Positions 36,053 to 45,434 of a stretch of DNA of 45,476 nucleotides are shown here, in pieces; positions within the stretch are counted from its first letter, which is position 1, and each line of letters opens with the position of its first letter. The notes under the pieces were generated by a model. The model was not told the DNA's origin and did not search any database. It was given only the letters and a program-made list of their open reading frames with translations. This stretch comes from a virus. The stretch lies in IMG/VR virus record IMGVR_UViG_3300046170_000250, positions 1 to 45,476 of that record. The stretch is one strand, 5' to 3'. Position numbers and translations under genes: made by a program.

Positions 36053-36793
36053 CTATAATTGACTGTCTAAATAATATACTGCTGTTCCCATTGCCTCCTC
36101 GCCTGATGTAGAATATAATCCATTCGTTTTACATTTAACCAAAATACTACTCTCAAACCTTAATTTTGGAAAACCGTAATTTTTAAATTCATGTGCTGTA
36201 AATAACCTTGTAGTAGCAGCACCTACGTTATTTGTAATAATTGTTGGGTATGTAAAATCTCCCCAAGTAAAACCTGCGCCGCCAGAAGCTAAAATCCCTG
36301 TTGCAGTAGTATCATTTCCTAAATTTAAATTATCAGGAGAACCTAACGCTGAAAACCCATAAATTAATCTCGTGTAATAATTATCAACTGATGTGTTTGA
36401 ATCATAATCATAGGTGTAAACTTTTTCAGTACCACCATCAACTGTAATTTTTATTTCTTGTATTGCACCTGGGTTACCAACAGGAGTTACAACGCAACAT
36501 AAATAACCACTCCCATTTGTTACATTAGCTAATGTTATTTCGGTGTTATTTGCTGTTTGTGATACCTGTCCACCACCATGAGTTCGGTAAGTAATTTGGC
36601 TACCAAAATATGGACTATAAGTATTGTCACTATCGAAGTAGTTATAACTATTGTATCCAAGTGTATAGAACATTTCACCTATATAAGATGTTGATGTGCA
36701 ACCTGCTGTTGTTTTTGGAATTTTATCAGGGTCTGTTATTTCTGTTGAACCACCAGCTGTTGCTGATGGGAAAAATGTTGTGTAATTACTCAT
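36053..36793 (-). CDS. Tail fibre-associated protein
   Basis: An intact 246-residue protein, Thr/Ser/Gly/Tyr-rich and beta-prone. It starts MSNYTTFFPSATAGGSTEIT. It contains two adjacent cysteines (GYLCCVVTP), another Cys in TTAGCTSTS and one in VKCKTNG. No signal peptide or repeats of the GNVGIGT kind. It lies between the repeat-rich fibre protein and the small chaperone-like protein, so it may be a fibre-tip or adaptor. This is inferred from composition and context. Confidence 0.5.
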   Translation of the reverse strand: MSNYTTFFPSATAGGSTEITDPDKIPKTTAGCTSTSYIGEMFYTLGYNSYNYFDSDNTYSPYFGSQITYRTHGGGQVSQTANNTEITLANVTNGSGYLCCVVTPVGNPGAIQEIKITVDGGTEKVYTYDYDSNTSVDNYYTRLIYGFSALGSPDNLNLGNDTTATGILASGGAGFTWGDFTYPTIITNNVGAATTRLFTAHEFKNYGFPKLRFESSILVKCKTNGLYSTSGEEAMGTAVYYLDSQL

Positions 36794-36805
36794 TTTTTAT
36801 ATTTA

Positions 36806-39136
36806 TTAGTTACCACCGACTACAACCCATCCACGAGTTGCATCGCTATATATTAATTCAAAAGAAGCATATTGATTATCTAATGTCATATTCTCTCCTA
36901 CCGCCATTATATTTTTGTTATTTCTTGCTATTACACAAGTTGTTGTACCACTTAAATTTGATACTTTTATGCTATCACCGCTACTTGGATTTGCGGGTAG
37001 TGTTAGTGTTGCACTTGCTGTAAAGATATATAAATTATCTTTTGATGCTGTTGTTGCGCTTGATACAATATTAGAGGTATATGAACCACCGCCAGCAGCT
37101 TGCCAAGACGGCGCAGATCCAGAACCATTAGATGTAAGTACTTGACCTGATGATCCATAGTTAGTACCGCCAATACCAATTTGCCCGCTTACTCCTATAC
37201 GTAATTTCTCACCATTAGCAACCCAAAATTGCAATGAGTCATCTGAGTGGTTATATCTTACACGGCCTCTTCCTTCAGAACTATCGCTAAACCATAATTC
37301 ACCTGTTGATGTCGCGCCTGTTACTACGTTGACATATCCTGGCCCACTAGTTTCATAAATACCTATTGTATTGCTGTTAAAACTATTAAGTGGACCTGCG
37401 GCTTTTCTTACGTGAAGTTTAGAACTAGGAGAAGTTAGCCCTATTCCTACATCGCCGTCAGATTGAATAGTCATTTTTTCAGTTTCTGCACCAGAAGTAC
37501 CTGTGTAAAAATCTATACCACCATACTCACTAGCTAATTTTAACGTATCGCCGCTGTCGTTGTGTTGAATAAAAGATTTTCTACTTCCGTTTTGCGCAAA
37601 AGACATATAAGGGCTTCCAGAGCTAGATGTTGTACTTAATTGAATCAGTGCGTCACCTCCTTCAACCTCTAATTTTGTGGCTGGAGAGGTAGTCCCGATT
37701 CCAACGTTGCCATTAAATGGTTGCAACGCAATTTGCCTCCCGGTTGAACCAGAGTTGTTTGTGGCTTGTATTATTTGAGTATTTCCAGAATTAGCTGAAA
37801 ATGTTAATTTTGAGTCTACTGAACTATATGGTTTTACGGTTAACCCAGAATATGTTATTGCTGAAGATAAAGAGTTTGCATTTCCCCCAGTGTTAAAAAT
37901 ATCTAACTTAGCGTCAGGAATATTCGTCCCAATCCCAACGTTTCCTGTGGCTTCAATAACCATTCTAGTAGTCGCGCCTTGCGATGAATCAACTCTAAAA
38001 TGTAAGTTACCAACACCTCTGTGGTCAAAATAACCATTACCTGCGTTGTCAAGTGACATTCTTATGCCGTCCTCAAAGCTGTTTGTTCTACCACCAACGT
38101 ATAAGCTTCTGTAGTCACCCGCTAACAAGAAGTCACCTCCGTTAATGTGAAGCTTAGCGACAGGGTCAGTCGTCCCAATTCCTACGTCGCCTTGTTCATC
38201 AATACGCATTTTTTCAGTAGCTGATGCCGCTAAACCTGTACCCAGGGCTAGAGCGTAAGTCGTGCCTGGATTTGTAGCTAAGCAGTCCACAAACCCCATA
38301 ACATTGTTACCGCCTGTGCTTACGTCATTAGATTTAAATTCTAATCTACCTATTGACTCACCTGTATTTACACTTGTATCTGTAGATGTCAATCTTAATA
38401 TAGGTGCTGATGAGGTCGAAATTTCAAGTTTAGCGTCAGGGTCATTCGTCCCGATTCCTACGTTACCGTTATCATATATAGTGGAGTTGCCTTGTACTGA
38501 ACTACTTGTCCATTTAGAAACGTAATTAGCCGAGCCTGTGCCTGTTACCGTTCCACTATTTGAAGTCCAAGGCACGTTTACAACAAGATTATCTGAAGAA
38601 TCTACTTGAACTTTATATGTTCTAGCAGCGGTTGTTGTAGATGTATTTGCAGCAACTGATTGCGTACCATCTACATTTGTATTAAATACTGTACCTGATA
38701 AAGTAAGACCTGTACCAGCTGTATATTGTGTATTTGTATCTGTAGCTGTTATTGTAAGTGTATCACCTACTACAGCAGTGCTAACATTAGTACCACCAGC
38801 TATTGTTAGTGTATCGTTGTTACTATCCGCAACCGCAGTACCTGAATCAGACGCTACGTTTTTAAATATGTTTTGGCTTGAGCCTCTATCAGAATTAGTA
38901 AGAGTAATTGTGCCACTAGTTGTTACTGTGCCTGATCCAGATAAACCAGTTCCCCCAGAAACAGTAACGGAAGTTACAGTACCATTTCCAGTACCTGCAC
39001 CAATATCTGATCTAACTTGAGCGCCAGTCCGGTATTTTAAAACACCGGAATCTAGCACTACAAATTTATCTTCTGTCCAAGGCGATGCTGCCGCGGTTTC
39101 AATAACCTTAACATCATTTAAAAAGTTAATTGCCAT
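36806..39136 (-). CDS. Large tail fibre protein with GNVGIGT-type repeats
   Basis: An intact 776-residue protein. The N-terminal part is MAINFLNDVKVIETAAASPW and a Thr/Ser/Gly-rich shaft. From about residue 230 come at least five units of the form G(N/D)VGIGT---P-AKL-(I/V), near residues 230, 324, 403, 482 and 565, about 80 apart. These repeats are typical of fibre and adhesin shafts that carry intramolecular-chaperone ends in other phages, but I see no serine-protease chaperone (S74-type) signature here. The C-terminus is a short beta tail (NMTLDNQYASFELIYSD). Probable host-recognition fibre. Confidence 0.75.
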   Translation of the reverse strand: MAINFLNDVKVIETAAASPWTEDKFVVLDSGVLKYRTGAQVRSDIGAGTGNGTVTSVTVSGGTGLSGSGTVTTSGTITLTNSDRGSSQNIFKNVASDSGTAVADSNNDTLTIAGGTNVSTAVVGDTLTITATDTNTQYTAGTGLTLSGTVFNTNVDGTQSVAANTSTTTAARTYKVQVDSSDNLVVNVPWTSNSGTVTGTGSANYVSKWTSSSVQGNSTIYDNGNVGIGTNDPDAKLEISTSSAPILRLTSTDTSVNTGESIGRLEFKSNDVSTGGNNVMGFVDCLATNPGTTYALALGTGLAASATEKMRIDEQGDVGIGTTDPVAKLHINGGDFLLAGDYRSLYVGGRTNSFEDGIRMSLDNAGNGYFDHRGVGNLHFRVDSSQGATTRMVIEATGNVGIGTNIPDAKLDIFNTGGNANSLSSAITYSGLTVKPYSSVDSKLTFSANSGNTQIIQATNNSGSTGRQIALQPFNGNVGIGTTSPATKLEVEGGDALIQLSTTSSSGSPYMSFAQNGSRKSFIQHNDSGDTLKLASEYGGIDFYTGTSGAETEKMTIQSDGDVGIGLTSPSSKLHVRKAAGPLNSFNSNTIGIYETSGPGYVNVVTGATSTGELWFSDSSEGRGRVRYNHSDDSLQFWVANGEKLRIGVSGQIGIGGTNYGSSGQVLTSNGSGSAPSWQAAGGGSYTSNIVSSATTASKDNLYIFTASATLTLPANPSSGDSIKVSNLSGTTTCVIARNNKNIMAVGENMTLDNQYASFELIYSDATRGWVVVGGN

Positions 39137-39161
39137 TTAATTTATTTTATTGTTATATTAA

Positions 39162-40762
39162 TTATCCTACATATGTAAGTAACACTTCATAAGCACCGTT
39201 AGATATTGAACCTGCAAATTCAACACTTAAATTTGCGCCTGACCTTGTTACGCTTGCGTATACTGTTTCACCCGCAGAACTTATAACTTCGCACTTAACA
39301 TCTATAGCGCTAGCACCTGTAAAAGAGTTAGTAACATCGTATGTAAATGTTGTTAAACCACCAGCTTGACTACCGCCTGTTAGTGAGACTCTATCACCTA
39401 AAGCCCCTGTATTTGTCACTGTAGCTGTACCTGAATTGTAAGCAACGCTAATACCAGTTCCACCAGCCACAATAACCGCTCCTTTATTAGAAGCTGTTGA
39501 ATCTTCAACACTAACAGTAGCAGTACCACTTGCATAAGAAACATCAATAGCGCCACCTGCGTTTACATTACCTATACCAACAGTAGTTAAATCAGCTAAG
39601 TCTATATTGTTTTGAACAGTCGTCCAATTAGCTAAAGCAGTTGGAGCGTCTTGTTCAGCAATAAGAACATCACCTACTCTTACTTGTTCTGTAAAGAAAG
39701 TACCGTCAGCAGTCACAGTATATGTCCAACCTTTTTTAATACTAGCACTTGGACTAGAATCAAGATCAGGTGTATTGGTAGCGGCGTTATAACCACCTTG
39801 ATAAACAAGATTACCAACTACCGACGCGTCGACATAAGATTTAGAAGCAGCATCAGTTCCAGCACTTGGTGTTGCTGGTATTGTTACTTGACCGCCGAAA
39901 CTTGATTGACCTGTACCTGAAACTGTTAGCTCACCTGTTATAGTAACATCATCTGTTAAACCAACTCTAAGCTCTTGAGCTCCTATTCTAGTAATATCTA
40001 CTTCGTTAGTTGTTCCAGATATAATAACATCATCATTAGAAGAAGGACCAGTAGCAGCCAACCTTATAGCTGTAGTACCTGTTGGAACTGATAGGTCATA
40101 TGTAGTATTATCTGAGTTTATTGTAAGTGTGTTACTACCCGAGGAATAAGATGTAGTACAGTTAGGACCTCCAGCAAAAGTTATAGTATCTCCAGAGACA
40201 ACAGCTTCGCTACCAGCATTACCAGCTACAGTCCACGTGTACGTTCCAGGTATTGTAGCTATTTCTGCCCAGGTGTTATTTTTAGGTTAAATATCTTTCG
40301 CTTAGCAACAGCCGTACCGTCTACAGCGCTAATGTCTGCCGTTATCGTTACAGCTCCTCCTGTCGCTGCAGTTGGTGTTAAATCTATATACGTACCGTTT
40401 GTAGTGTCTATCGTTGTATAAGAAGGAACGTCCCAAGTGTTGTCTTTGCTCAAAAATCTAGTTGCAGTGGTTGAAGTTCCATCTATCGCACTAAGATCAA
40501 CAGTGCCAAGATCAACACTGCCTGTAGCAGCTGAAGCGTCTGTTAGTGAAACATAAGTGCCGCTTGAAACAGTAAGTTCAGTAACACCACCCCCTACTTC
40601 ACTCCAGCCAGCTCCGGTGTATACCTTTAGTTTATCTGTACTAGTGTTGTAATATATACTACCTTCTTGTGAAACGCTTGGATCAGTAGCTAAATTTTCT
40701 ACTGCAAACCCTTCAGCTGGTATATTGTTTAAATCTATTGAGTTTAAAAATTGAATAGCCAT
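39162..40762 (-). CDS. Tail fibre protein (one frame break)
   Basis: Two frames join near 40285; adding one base restores continuity from DGTAVAKR to PKNNTWAEIATIPGTYTW, giving about 533 residues. The N-terminal half starts MAIQFLNSIDLNNIPAEGFA and has a FLSKDNTWDV unit. The C-terminal half contains NEVDITRIGAQELRVGLTDD and IPATPSAGTDAASKSYVD, units also present in the next fibre protein. The Thr/Ser/Gly-rich beta repeats are typical of a trimeric fibre shaft. The apparent ATG at 40061 is internal. Confidence 0.65.
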
Positions 40763-40782
40763 TGTTGTTTTTTGTTTGTTTT

Positions 40783-41952
40783 TTAGTTTAAATATGCTTT
40801 ACCAGCGAAAGCGAATGAAAAGTTTAATGTTGTTTGGTTTATTGAATTAAATATATATTCTCCATATACAACCGTATTAGCTGTATCTACTACTGTTATT
40901 GAAGGAAATTTTCCTAGATTGTGCTGAATCACCCAAGTTGCAGATGGTAGCGCTTGTGGAAATACAAAATTTTTATCACTTAAAGCGTCAACATAATATT
41001 TAGTAGCAGCGTCTTGTGCGTTTACAGGATCTAAAAGATTTATAATATTACCATTACCGGTCATATCAATATCATCTTCCATTGTTAATTTATCGCTTAT
41101 TAAAGCTGTGTCGTTAATAACTAACGTGTTGGCTTCTATTTGTGAGTTGTCAACTAATAAGTTTCCACTAATTGTAATCGAAGATGTTCCACTTTGTGTT
41201 ATGATACTGTTACTAAGAACTTGGGTATTTGTCCAAATAGGTATAGTATTTATAGTACCAGAACCTTCTATGTTGTCGCTTTCTACAATGCCCCAATCGT
41301 TTATTGTTGAAGAATCAGTGGCCGCATCTGCAACCGCAAATATAGAATCACCGACGTTTAGTAAATCGCCCGAGCAATAAAAATTTCCACTAGCGTTTGC
41401 TACTATATAGTAATCTCCAGTTAATACAGACACTCTAGATCCAGCGCCACCTGGGCAGTTATATAAGTAAGATCCAGCGTTAACACCTGAAAGTATTTCA
41501 CCTGTGTCAGCTCTAAACGTGCCTTTAAAATCTAGTAAACCAGTTACAGCTGTATCAACATAACCTTTAGAAGCAGCATCTGTGTCTGCTATAGGTTGTA
41601 GCGGTATTGTTACTTGCCCAGTAAAATTACCTGTACCTCCAACAATTAAATTGTTTGTTATAGTTACATTATCCGGTAATCCTATCTGTAAAGTTTGAGC
41701 GTTAGCAGTTGTTTCTATTTCGTTTGAAGTACCAATAATATTAAAAACTTCTTGTGGGGAAAAATCTACAGCGCCAGTTCCAACATCACCAGCAAAGTCT
41801 AACTCAAGAAGAGTTAATATATAGCTAGATATATCTTGAAGATCTACGCTAAAATTAGATATTTCATCAGGATCTTGTGGTGTTCTTGATATTATAAATA
41901 AATCAGTAGTTTCTAAATTCGCTATTTTTGGATAGCTATATATTATTGGCAT
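40783..41952 (-). CDS. Tail fibre protein with repeated SKGYVD module
   Basis: An intact 389-residue protein. It starts MPIIYSYPKIANLETTDLFI, matching the N-terminus of the first fibre gene (MAIIYSYPQIGELATGDTIA at 44839), so the two share an attachment domain. It then has NEIETTANAQTLQIGLPDNV and IPLQPIADTDAASKGYVDTA, a module present in the 39162-40762 protein. AQDAATKYYVDALSDKNFVF gives a second SK/TKYYVD unit. Probably a short fibre; the shared N-terminus suggests a common tail attachment point. Confidence 0.65.
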   Translation of the reverse strand: MPIIYSYPKIANLETTDLFIISRTPQDPDEISNFSVDLQDISSYILTLLELDFAGDVGTGAVDFSPQEVFNIIGTSNEIETTANAQTLQIGLPDNVTITNNLIVGGTGNFTGQVTIPLQPIADTDAASKGYVDTAVTGLLDFKGTFRADTGEILSGVNAGSYLYNCPGGAGSRVSVLTGDYYIVANASGNFYCSGDLLNVGDSIFAVADAATDSSTINDWGIVESDNIEGSGTINTIPIWTNTQVLSNSIITQSGTSSITISGNLLVDNSQIEANTLVINDTALISDKLTMEDDIDMTGNGNIINLLDPVNAQDAATKYYVDALSDKNFVFPQALPSATWVIQHNLGKFPSITVVDTANTVVYGEYIFNSINQTTLNFSFAFAGKAYLN

Positions 41953-41965
41953 TTGTTATTTTTTT

Positions 41966-43231
41966 TTATAAAATATTTACTGCTAATTGCATTTTATTAA
42001 CCGCATGTTGCGTATAAAACCCGCTACTCGCATAGCCAGCGGTATTACTAAATGAATTAAAATACATTCGTGTTGTAGTCGCAACACCTCTTCTTGTCGC
42101 TACGACACCATAACCTCCATAGTTACTAACAGATGTCATAGATTGATCTGCATTGTTACCAATATCTTGTAGTGCTGACGTTGTCAAAGAACTGTCATAC
42201 GAACTCCAACTTCTTGCAGATTGCCCAGCATTCCATATATATCTACTACCATCAGCAGCTGCGTTTCTAGAAACGGCTGGACTACTATAAAGCCTATACC
42301 CGTACATTTGTTGACTAATTTTAGAATATGTTACTCCATAATCTGTAGAAATTGAACTTATGTTTCCAAACTTACTAGTGGTGTAACTTCGGTTTACAAA
42401 AGCAAAAACAACTTTTGATCCTGTTGCGTTTACTAAAGGCTTGTAACTAAACACCCCGTTATAACCAGATATTGTAGCTTGTAGATTTACAGAAGTTGTT
42501 ATATTTGAAAAAGTTTGACCGTAGTCATCGCTTCTATAAACCTGTACAACTGATGCCCCGGACGGTACATACGTTAAATAAATATACTTTCCACCAGCTG
42601 ACATTCCTGCAGCCGCGTATTCTTTATCAAAATTAAGAAGACCACCTATAGCTGAAGAATTAACTCCATAATCGCTCGATATTAAAGGTGTAGTAAACGG
42701 CGCGGGTGGTATTGTAATAACATACTTACCATCTCTTGACTGTTCTATAGATGGTGTAAAAGCTTGGGGATCGCCGCTTTGCCTATGACTAGGTATTGGT
42801 GTTTCCACCCAAGTAGCGCCTCTATCGTTACTTCTAATAATATATCCATATACTAACCCAGTTATATAAGGTCTAGCCCATAGGTAATCACAGTTATCAC
42901 TAGCTGTTGATATGCAATAATAAGCCCCAGCTATTGAAGGATTGGCGGTTGGGGTAGCAATAGTACCAAGCGTGTTTATTGTATTTCCATACACGTCATA
43001 TATTCTTACATACGCGCTACTTTGACTGCTATTGATATTTACAGGTTCTGTCCCTACAAACCTTGGGTCTGTGTTATCAGCTATAGGAACATAAGGGTCA
43101 TCTAAACCAGGCGATACTGTAGGCCAAATCTTTGTTGAACCTAAATATATTTCTTGAACATTACTGCTTCCGACTTTTAACGTGCCGTTTGCAGGTTCAG
43201 AAATAGCGTTACCTATCCTAAGTTCACTCAT
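41966..43231 (-). CDS. Tail protein with Asp-box (BNR/sialidase-type) repeats
   Basis: An intact 421-residue protein. Asp-box motifs (S-D-G-T-(W/F)) appear as RSNDRGATW near residue 134, RSDDYGQTF near 236 and STDYGVTYS near 300, with a weaker SSDYGVNSS near 185. The rest is beta-rich (GGKYIYLTYVPSGA). This points to a beta-propeller as in sialidases and other glycan-binding or hydrolysing proteins. I see no sialidase Arg-triad signature or FRIP motif, so binding rather than hydrolysis is equally likely. N-terminal MSELRIGNAISEPANGTLKV looks like a fibre attachment head. The gene is coupled to its upstream neighbour at 43231. Confidence 0.7.
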   Translation of the reverse strand: MSELRIGNAISEPANGTLKVGSSNVQEIYLGSTKIWPTVSPGLDDPYVPIADNTDPRFVGTEPVNINSSQSSAYVRIYDVYGNTINTLGTIATPTANPSIAGAYYCISTASDNCDYLWARPYITGLVYGYIIRSNDRGATWVETPIPSHRQSGDPQAFTPSIEQSRDGKYVITIPPAPFTTPLISSDYGVNSSAIGGLLNFDKEYAAAGMSAGGKYIYLTYVPSGASVVQVYRSDDYGQTFSNITTSVNLQATISGYNGVFSYKPLVNATGSKVVFAFVNRSYTTSKFGNISSISTDYGVTYSKISQQMYGYRLYSSPAVSRNAAADGSRYIWNAGQSARSWSSYDSSLTTSALQDIGNNADQSMTSVSNYGGYGVVATRRGVATTTRMYFNSFSNTAGYASSGFYTQHAVNKMQLAVNIL

Positions 43232-44220
43232 TATACAATTACATACATTACATTGTTTAACTTAGGATTTGTGTTCCCGTACTCTGTCGATGTCAGTGTT
43301 TTTATTTCTGTTATTGCGGTTTGAGTTGACGTTGTTCCTTCTACAAAACCAGAATCGTTTGTAAGATCACTTGTAGCACTTGGGATAGCTGTATTTCCAG
43401 CTAAAGCTGTTGTAGATGTTGTACCAAGTTGCAAAGCGTCGGTTATACCATAACCAGCTATCGTTGTAGGTGTGTTAGATAAGCTACTAAATTGACCGTC
43501 AAATGTTGACTTACTGTTAAAAGTATTCCAGTCTGTAGAACTTAAGTAACCGTCTGCGCTACCACTCGCTTGTGTTATTCCTATTGTACCTGTGGTAGTT
43601 ATTGTACCACCTGTTATAGGTGCGGTTGTAGTAATTTCAGTTACTCCACCACCACCGCCAGAAGGTACTGCCCAAGTGTTGTCTCCTCTTAAAAACGTAG
43701 TATTGTCAGCTGTACCCGTTGCGGAAAGATCAGCTGTTATAGTTACAGCGCCGTCTGTTGCCGTATCAGGTGTTAAGTCTATAAACGAACCATCTGTAGT
43801 AGTTACTGTTTCTACAATATTAGCGGGTACTGTTGGTATGGTAGGGAACGTTTGTAGTGCTCCTGTTCCGTCAACATATTGAGATGTAGTACCAGCGCCT
43901 GTTATAGTTAAAGTTCCTGATGTTGTTACAGGAGAGTTAGCAACTGAAAAAGCAGCAGGCATACTAAGCCCTACGCTTTCAACAGTACCGGTTGTTATCG
44001 TTGGAAAAGTTGTTAAGTTACCAGCACCATCTATATATTGTGAAGATGAGCCATTTAATGTAATATCAACTGAAGGATCTACTGTAGATGTATTACCTAT
44101 AGTAGCTGTAAAAGCGTTTCCAGCGTGAGTAGCTGCAACGCTAGTAACTGTTCCGCTACCACCACCACCGCCAGAAACAACAGACCAACCACCGTTTTTG
44201 ACGAGCATATTGCTGACCAT
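43231..44220 (-). CDS. Tail fibre protein
   Basis: An intact 329-residue protein, dominated by Gly, Thr and Ser. Its units recur in other fibre genes: TTSQYVDGTGALQTFP, TFLRGDNTWAVPSGGG, LQLGTTSTTALAGNTAIPSA. Its start (44220) overlaps the stop of the preceding fibre gene as TGATG, indicating translational coupling. Probably a shaft or baseplate-attached fibre segment. Confidence 0.65.
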   Translation of the reverse strand: MVSNMLVKNGGWSVVSGGGGGSGTVTSVAATHAGNAFTATIGNTSTVDPSVDITLNGSSSQYIDGAGNLTTFPTITTGTVESVGLSMPAAFSVANSPVTTSGTLTITGAGTTSQYVDGTGALQTFPTIPTVPANIVETVTTTDGSFIDLTPDTATDGAVTITADLSATGTADNTTFLRGDNTWAVPSGGGGGVTEITTTAPITGGTITTTGTIGITQASGSADGYLSSTDWNTFNSKSTFDGQFSSLSNTPTTIAGYGITDALQLGTTSTTALAGNTAIPSATSDLTNDSGFVEGTTSTQTAITEIKTLTSTEYGNTNPKLNNVMYVIV

Positions 44221-44839
44221 CAGCTTGGAGCTTCTGGGAAACTAACTTTTAAATTATTTGCAGTTATATCATCTGCTTGATTTTGTGTTATGGTAGTTGT
44301 GTTACCAGCAAGAGCTGTTAATGATGTCACTCCTAATTCAAGTAAACCTGTTATATTAACATTGCTTAAACCTCCAGTTCTTGTAAGCGTTAGTGTATTA
44401 CCACTAATAGAACCACCGTCTACGTAGTTATCAGTTCCGCTTCCACCAGAGTATTGAGGAATATTCAAAGTTCCATTTACCAAGTGTAGCGGCGCCTGAT
44501 GAGTAATTAGTTGTTAGCGATTGTACTACACCTAGATTAGAAGTATAACTGTTAGGGTTGCTAGATAAATAGTATCTATTATCTAAATTAACTGTCACGT
44601 CTGGTATATCACCACCGTTTCTTGTCAATGTTAGTAAACCGCTACCGGTATTAAACGATGCACCTGTTACAACACGATCATCTACCTGTATTATAGTTGC
44701 TTGACCCGTGTTTATATACGAATCTAGCTGTCCAATAGGTAACAGACTTAGTTTTATTACCATTACTAACGTCAGATATAGCTATAGTATCGCCTGTAGC
44801 CAACTCACCTATTTGTGGGTATGAATATATTATAGCCAT
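44220..44839 (-). CDS. Tail fibre protein, first gene of the leftward operon (two frame breaks)
   Basis: Reconstructed by eye from the ATG at 44839: MAIIYSYPQIGELATGDTIA, then ISDVSNGNKTKSVT. One T near 44710 is probably extra, after which IGQLDSYINTGQATIIQVDD follows. A second break near 44480 (one G of a GG) joins YSSGAATL to VNGTLNIPQYSGGSG. The total is about 205 residues. The N-terminus matches the 40783-41952 protein. The gene is directly next to the gene-free divergent region, so late transcription of the operon probably starts just upstream. The A/T-rich leader lacks Shine-Dalgarno. Confidence 0.6.
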
Positions 44840-45157
44840 AATCTTAAATTCTTTTATAGGTTATATACTTACAGGTAAAAGCGATAGTTTACAAACTACT
44901 TATATAGTGACAATAGCCCCTTACTCTATATACTTATAACCCTAATGTCACCCTCTTGAAAAAATCACGTTACAAATATTGGGGTATAGTGCTACCCCCT
45001 ATGTTATTGACAATCAGTCTGTTACAAAAACGGTTTTAAATTCACCGGGCCCCCCAACTTTTTCCTAGTTTTTACAGGTATATATACCAGAAAATCAGCC
45101 GGTTACGTAGAATGTTTTGACTTTTTCGAGAAGAAAACTAATTTACTAATTTTATTT
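44840..45157. other. Gene-free divergent intergenic region
   Basis: About 320 bases separate the leftward structural operon from the rightward gene at 45.2 kb. I find no credible coding frame. It contains AGTTT-ac-AAACT at 44886-44897, the hairpin at 44981-44998, two copies of gttacaaa (44969, 45021) and a run of six C after gggccc near 45047-45055. Promoters for both directions should lie here, but I cannot place a leftward promoter with confidence. Confidence 0.6.
44981..44998. promoter_or_regulatory. Stem-loop in the divergent region
   Basis: Perfect 6-base stem ggggta (44981-44986) / tacccc (44993-44998) around a 6-base loop (tagtgc). No T-run follows on either strand. It could be an operator, an RNA structure or part of a replication or transcription control region. 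Confidence 0.4.
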
Positions 45158-45200
45158 TTTACAGACAAAATACAAGTCAATTTGGATAATAATAATGTAA
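45158..45200 (+). promoter_or_regulatory. 43-base repeat, copy 1 (candidate early promoter)
   Basis: Pairs with 45392-45434, differing at about 7 of 43 positions. The conserved core is tttaca(g/a)acaaaatacaa, then tttggataat, then a conserved atgtaa. It lies just before the rightward gene. The tttaca and gataat boxes are 21 bases apart, too wide for a standard sigma-70 promoter. The tttg element recalls the TAnnTTTG box of Bacteroidota promoters, but imperfectly. A host- or phage-specific promoter is inferred. Confidence 0.5.
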
Positions 45201-45217
45201 ATAAAAAACTACTAATT

Positions 45218-45391
45218 ATGTCAAATATTTTAAATGTCTTTAATGTAAAAACTAAATTTCAAATTAACTATTGTCACAATGAAAATTTATATGACTTTAC
45301 AATATTAAATTCAAGTAATAATGAAATACTTTTCAATAATAAATATAAAAATATAATTGAAGTTAATAAAATAATTCAACAATACAAATAA
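45218..45391 (+). CDS. Small rightward protein, probable early gene
   Basis: From the ATG at 45218, 57 residues: MSNILNVFNVKTKFQINYCH, then NENLYDFTILNSSNNEIL. A TTG start at 45182 in the same frame would overlap the repeat and is less likely. Very Asn/Ile/Lys-rich, in line with strong AT bias, with no recognisable domain. Opposite strand to all other genes and preceded by the 43-base repeat, so it probably opens the early region that continues outside the window. It may encode a small host-takeover protein, but that is a guess. Confidence 0.45.
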   Translation: MSNILNVFNVKTKFQINYCHNENLYDFTILNSSNNEILFNNKYKNIIEVNKIIQQYK

Positions 45392-45434
45392 TTTACAAAC
45401 AAAATACAAACTATTTTGGATAATATAAATGTAA
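45392..45434 (+). promoter_or_regulatory. 43-base repeat, copy 2 (candidate early promoter)
   Basis: The second copy starts right after the stop of the small gene at 45389-45391 and has the same length and register as copy 1. The same blocks are kept: tttacaaacaaaatacaa, ttttggataat and atgtaa. Another small rightward gene presumably follows beyond the window. Reuse before successive genes favours a promoter or regulatory element over a chance repeat. Confidence 0.5.

Noticed and set aside
36806-39136. S74-type intramolecular chaperone at the end of the GNVGIGT fibre
   Set aside because: The C-terminus shows no S/K-type autoprotease or D-R-K pattern expected of that domain; only the shaft repeats are present.
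44981-44998. Intrinsic terminator
   Set aside because: The stem is short and is not followed by a T-run on either strand, and no gene ends just before it.
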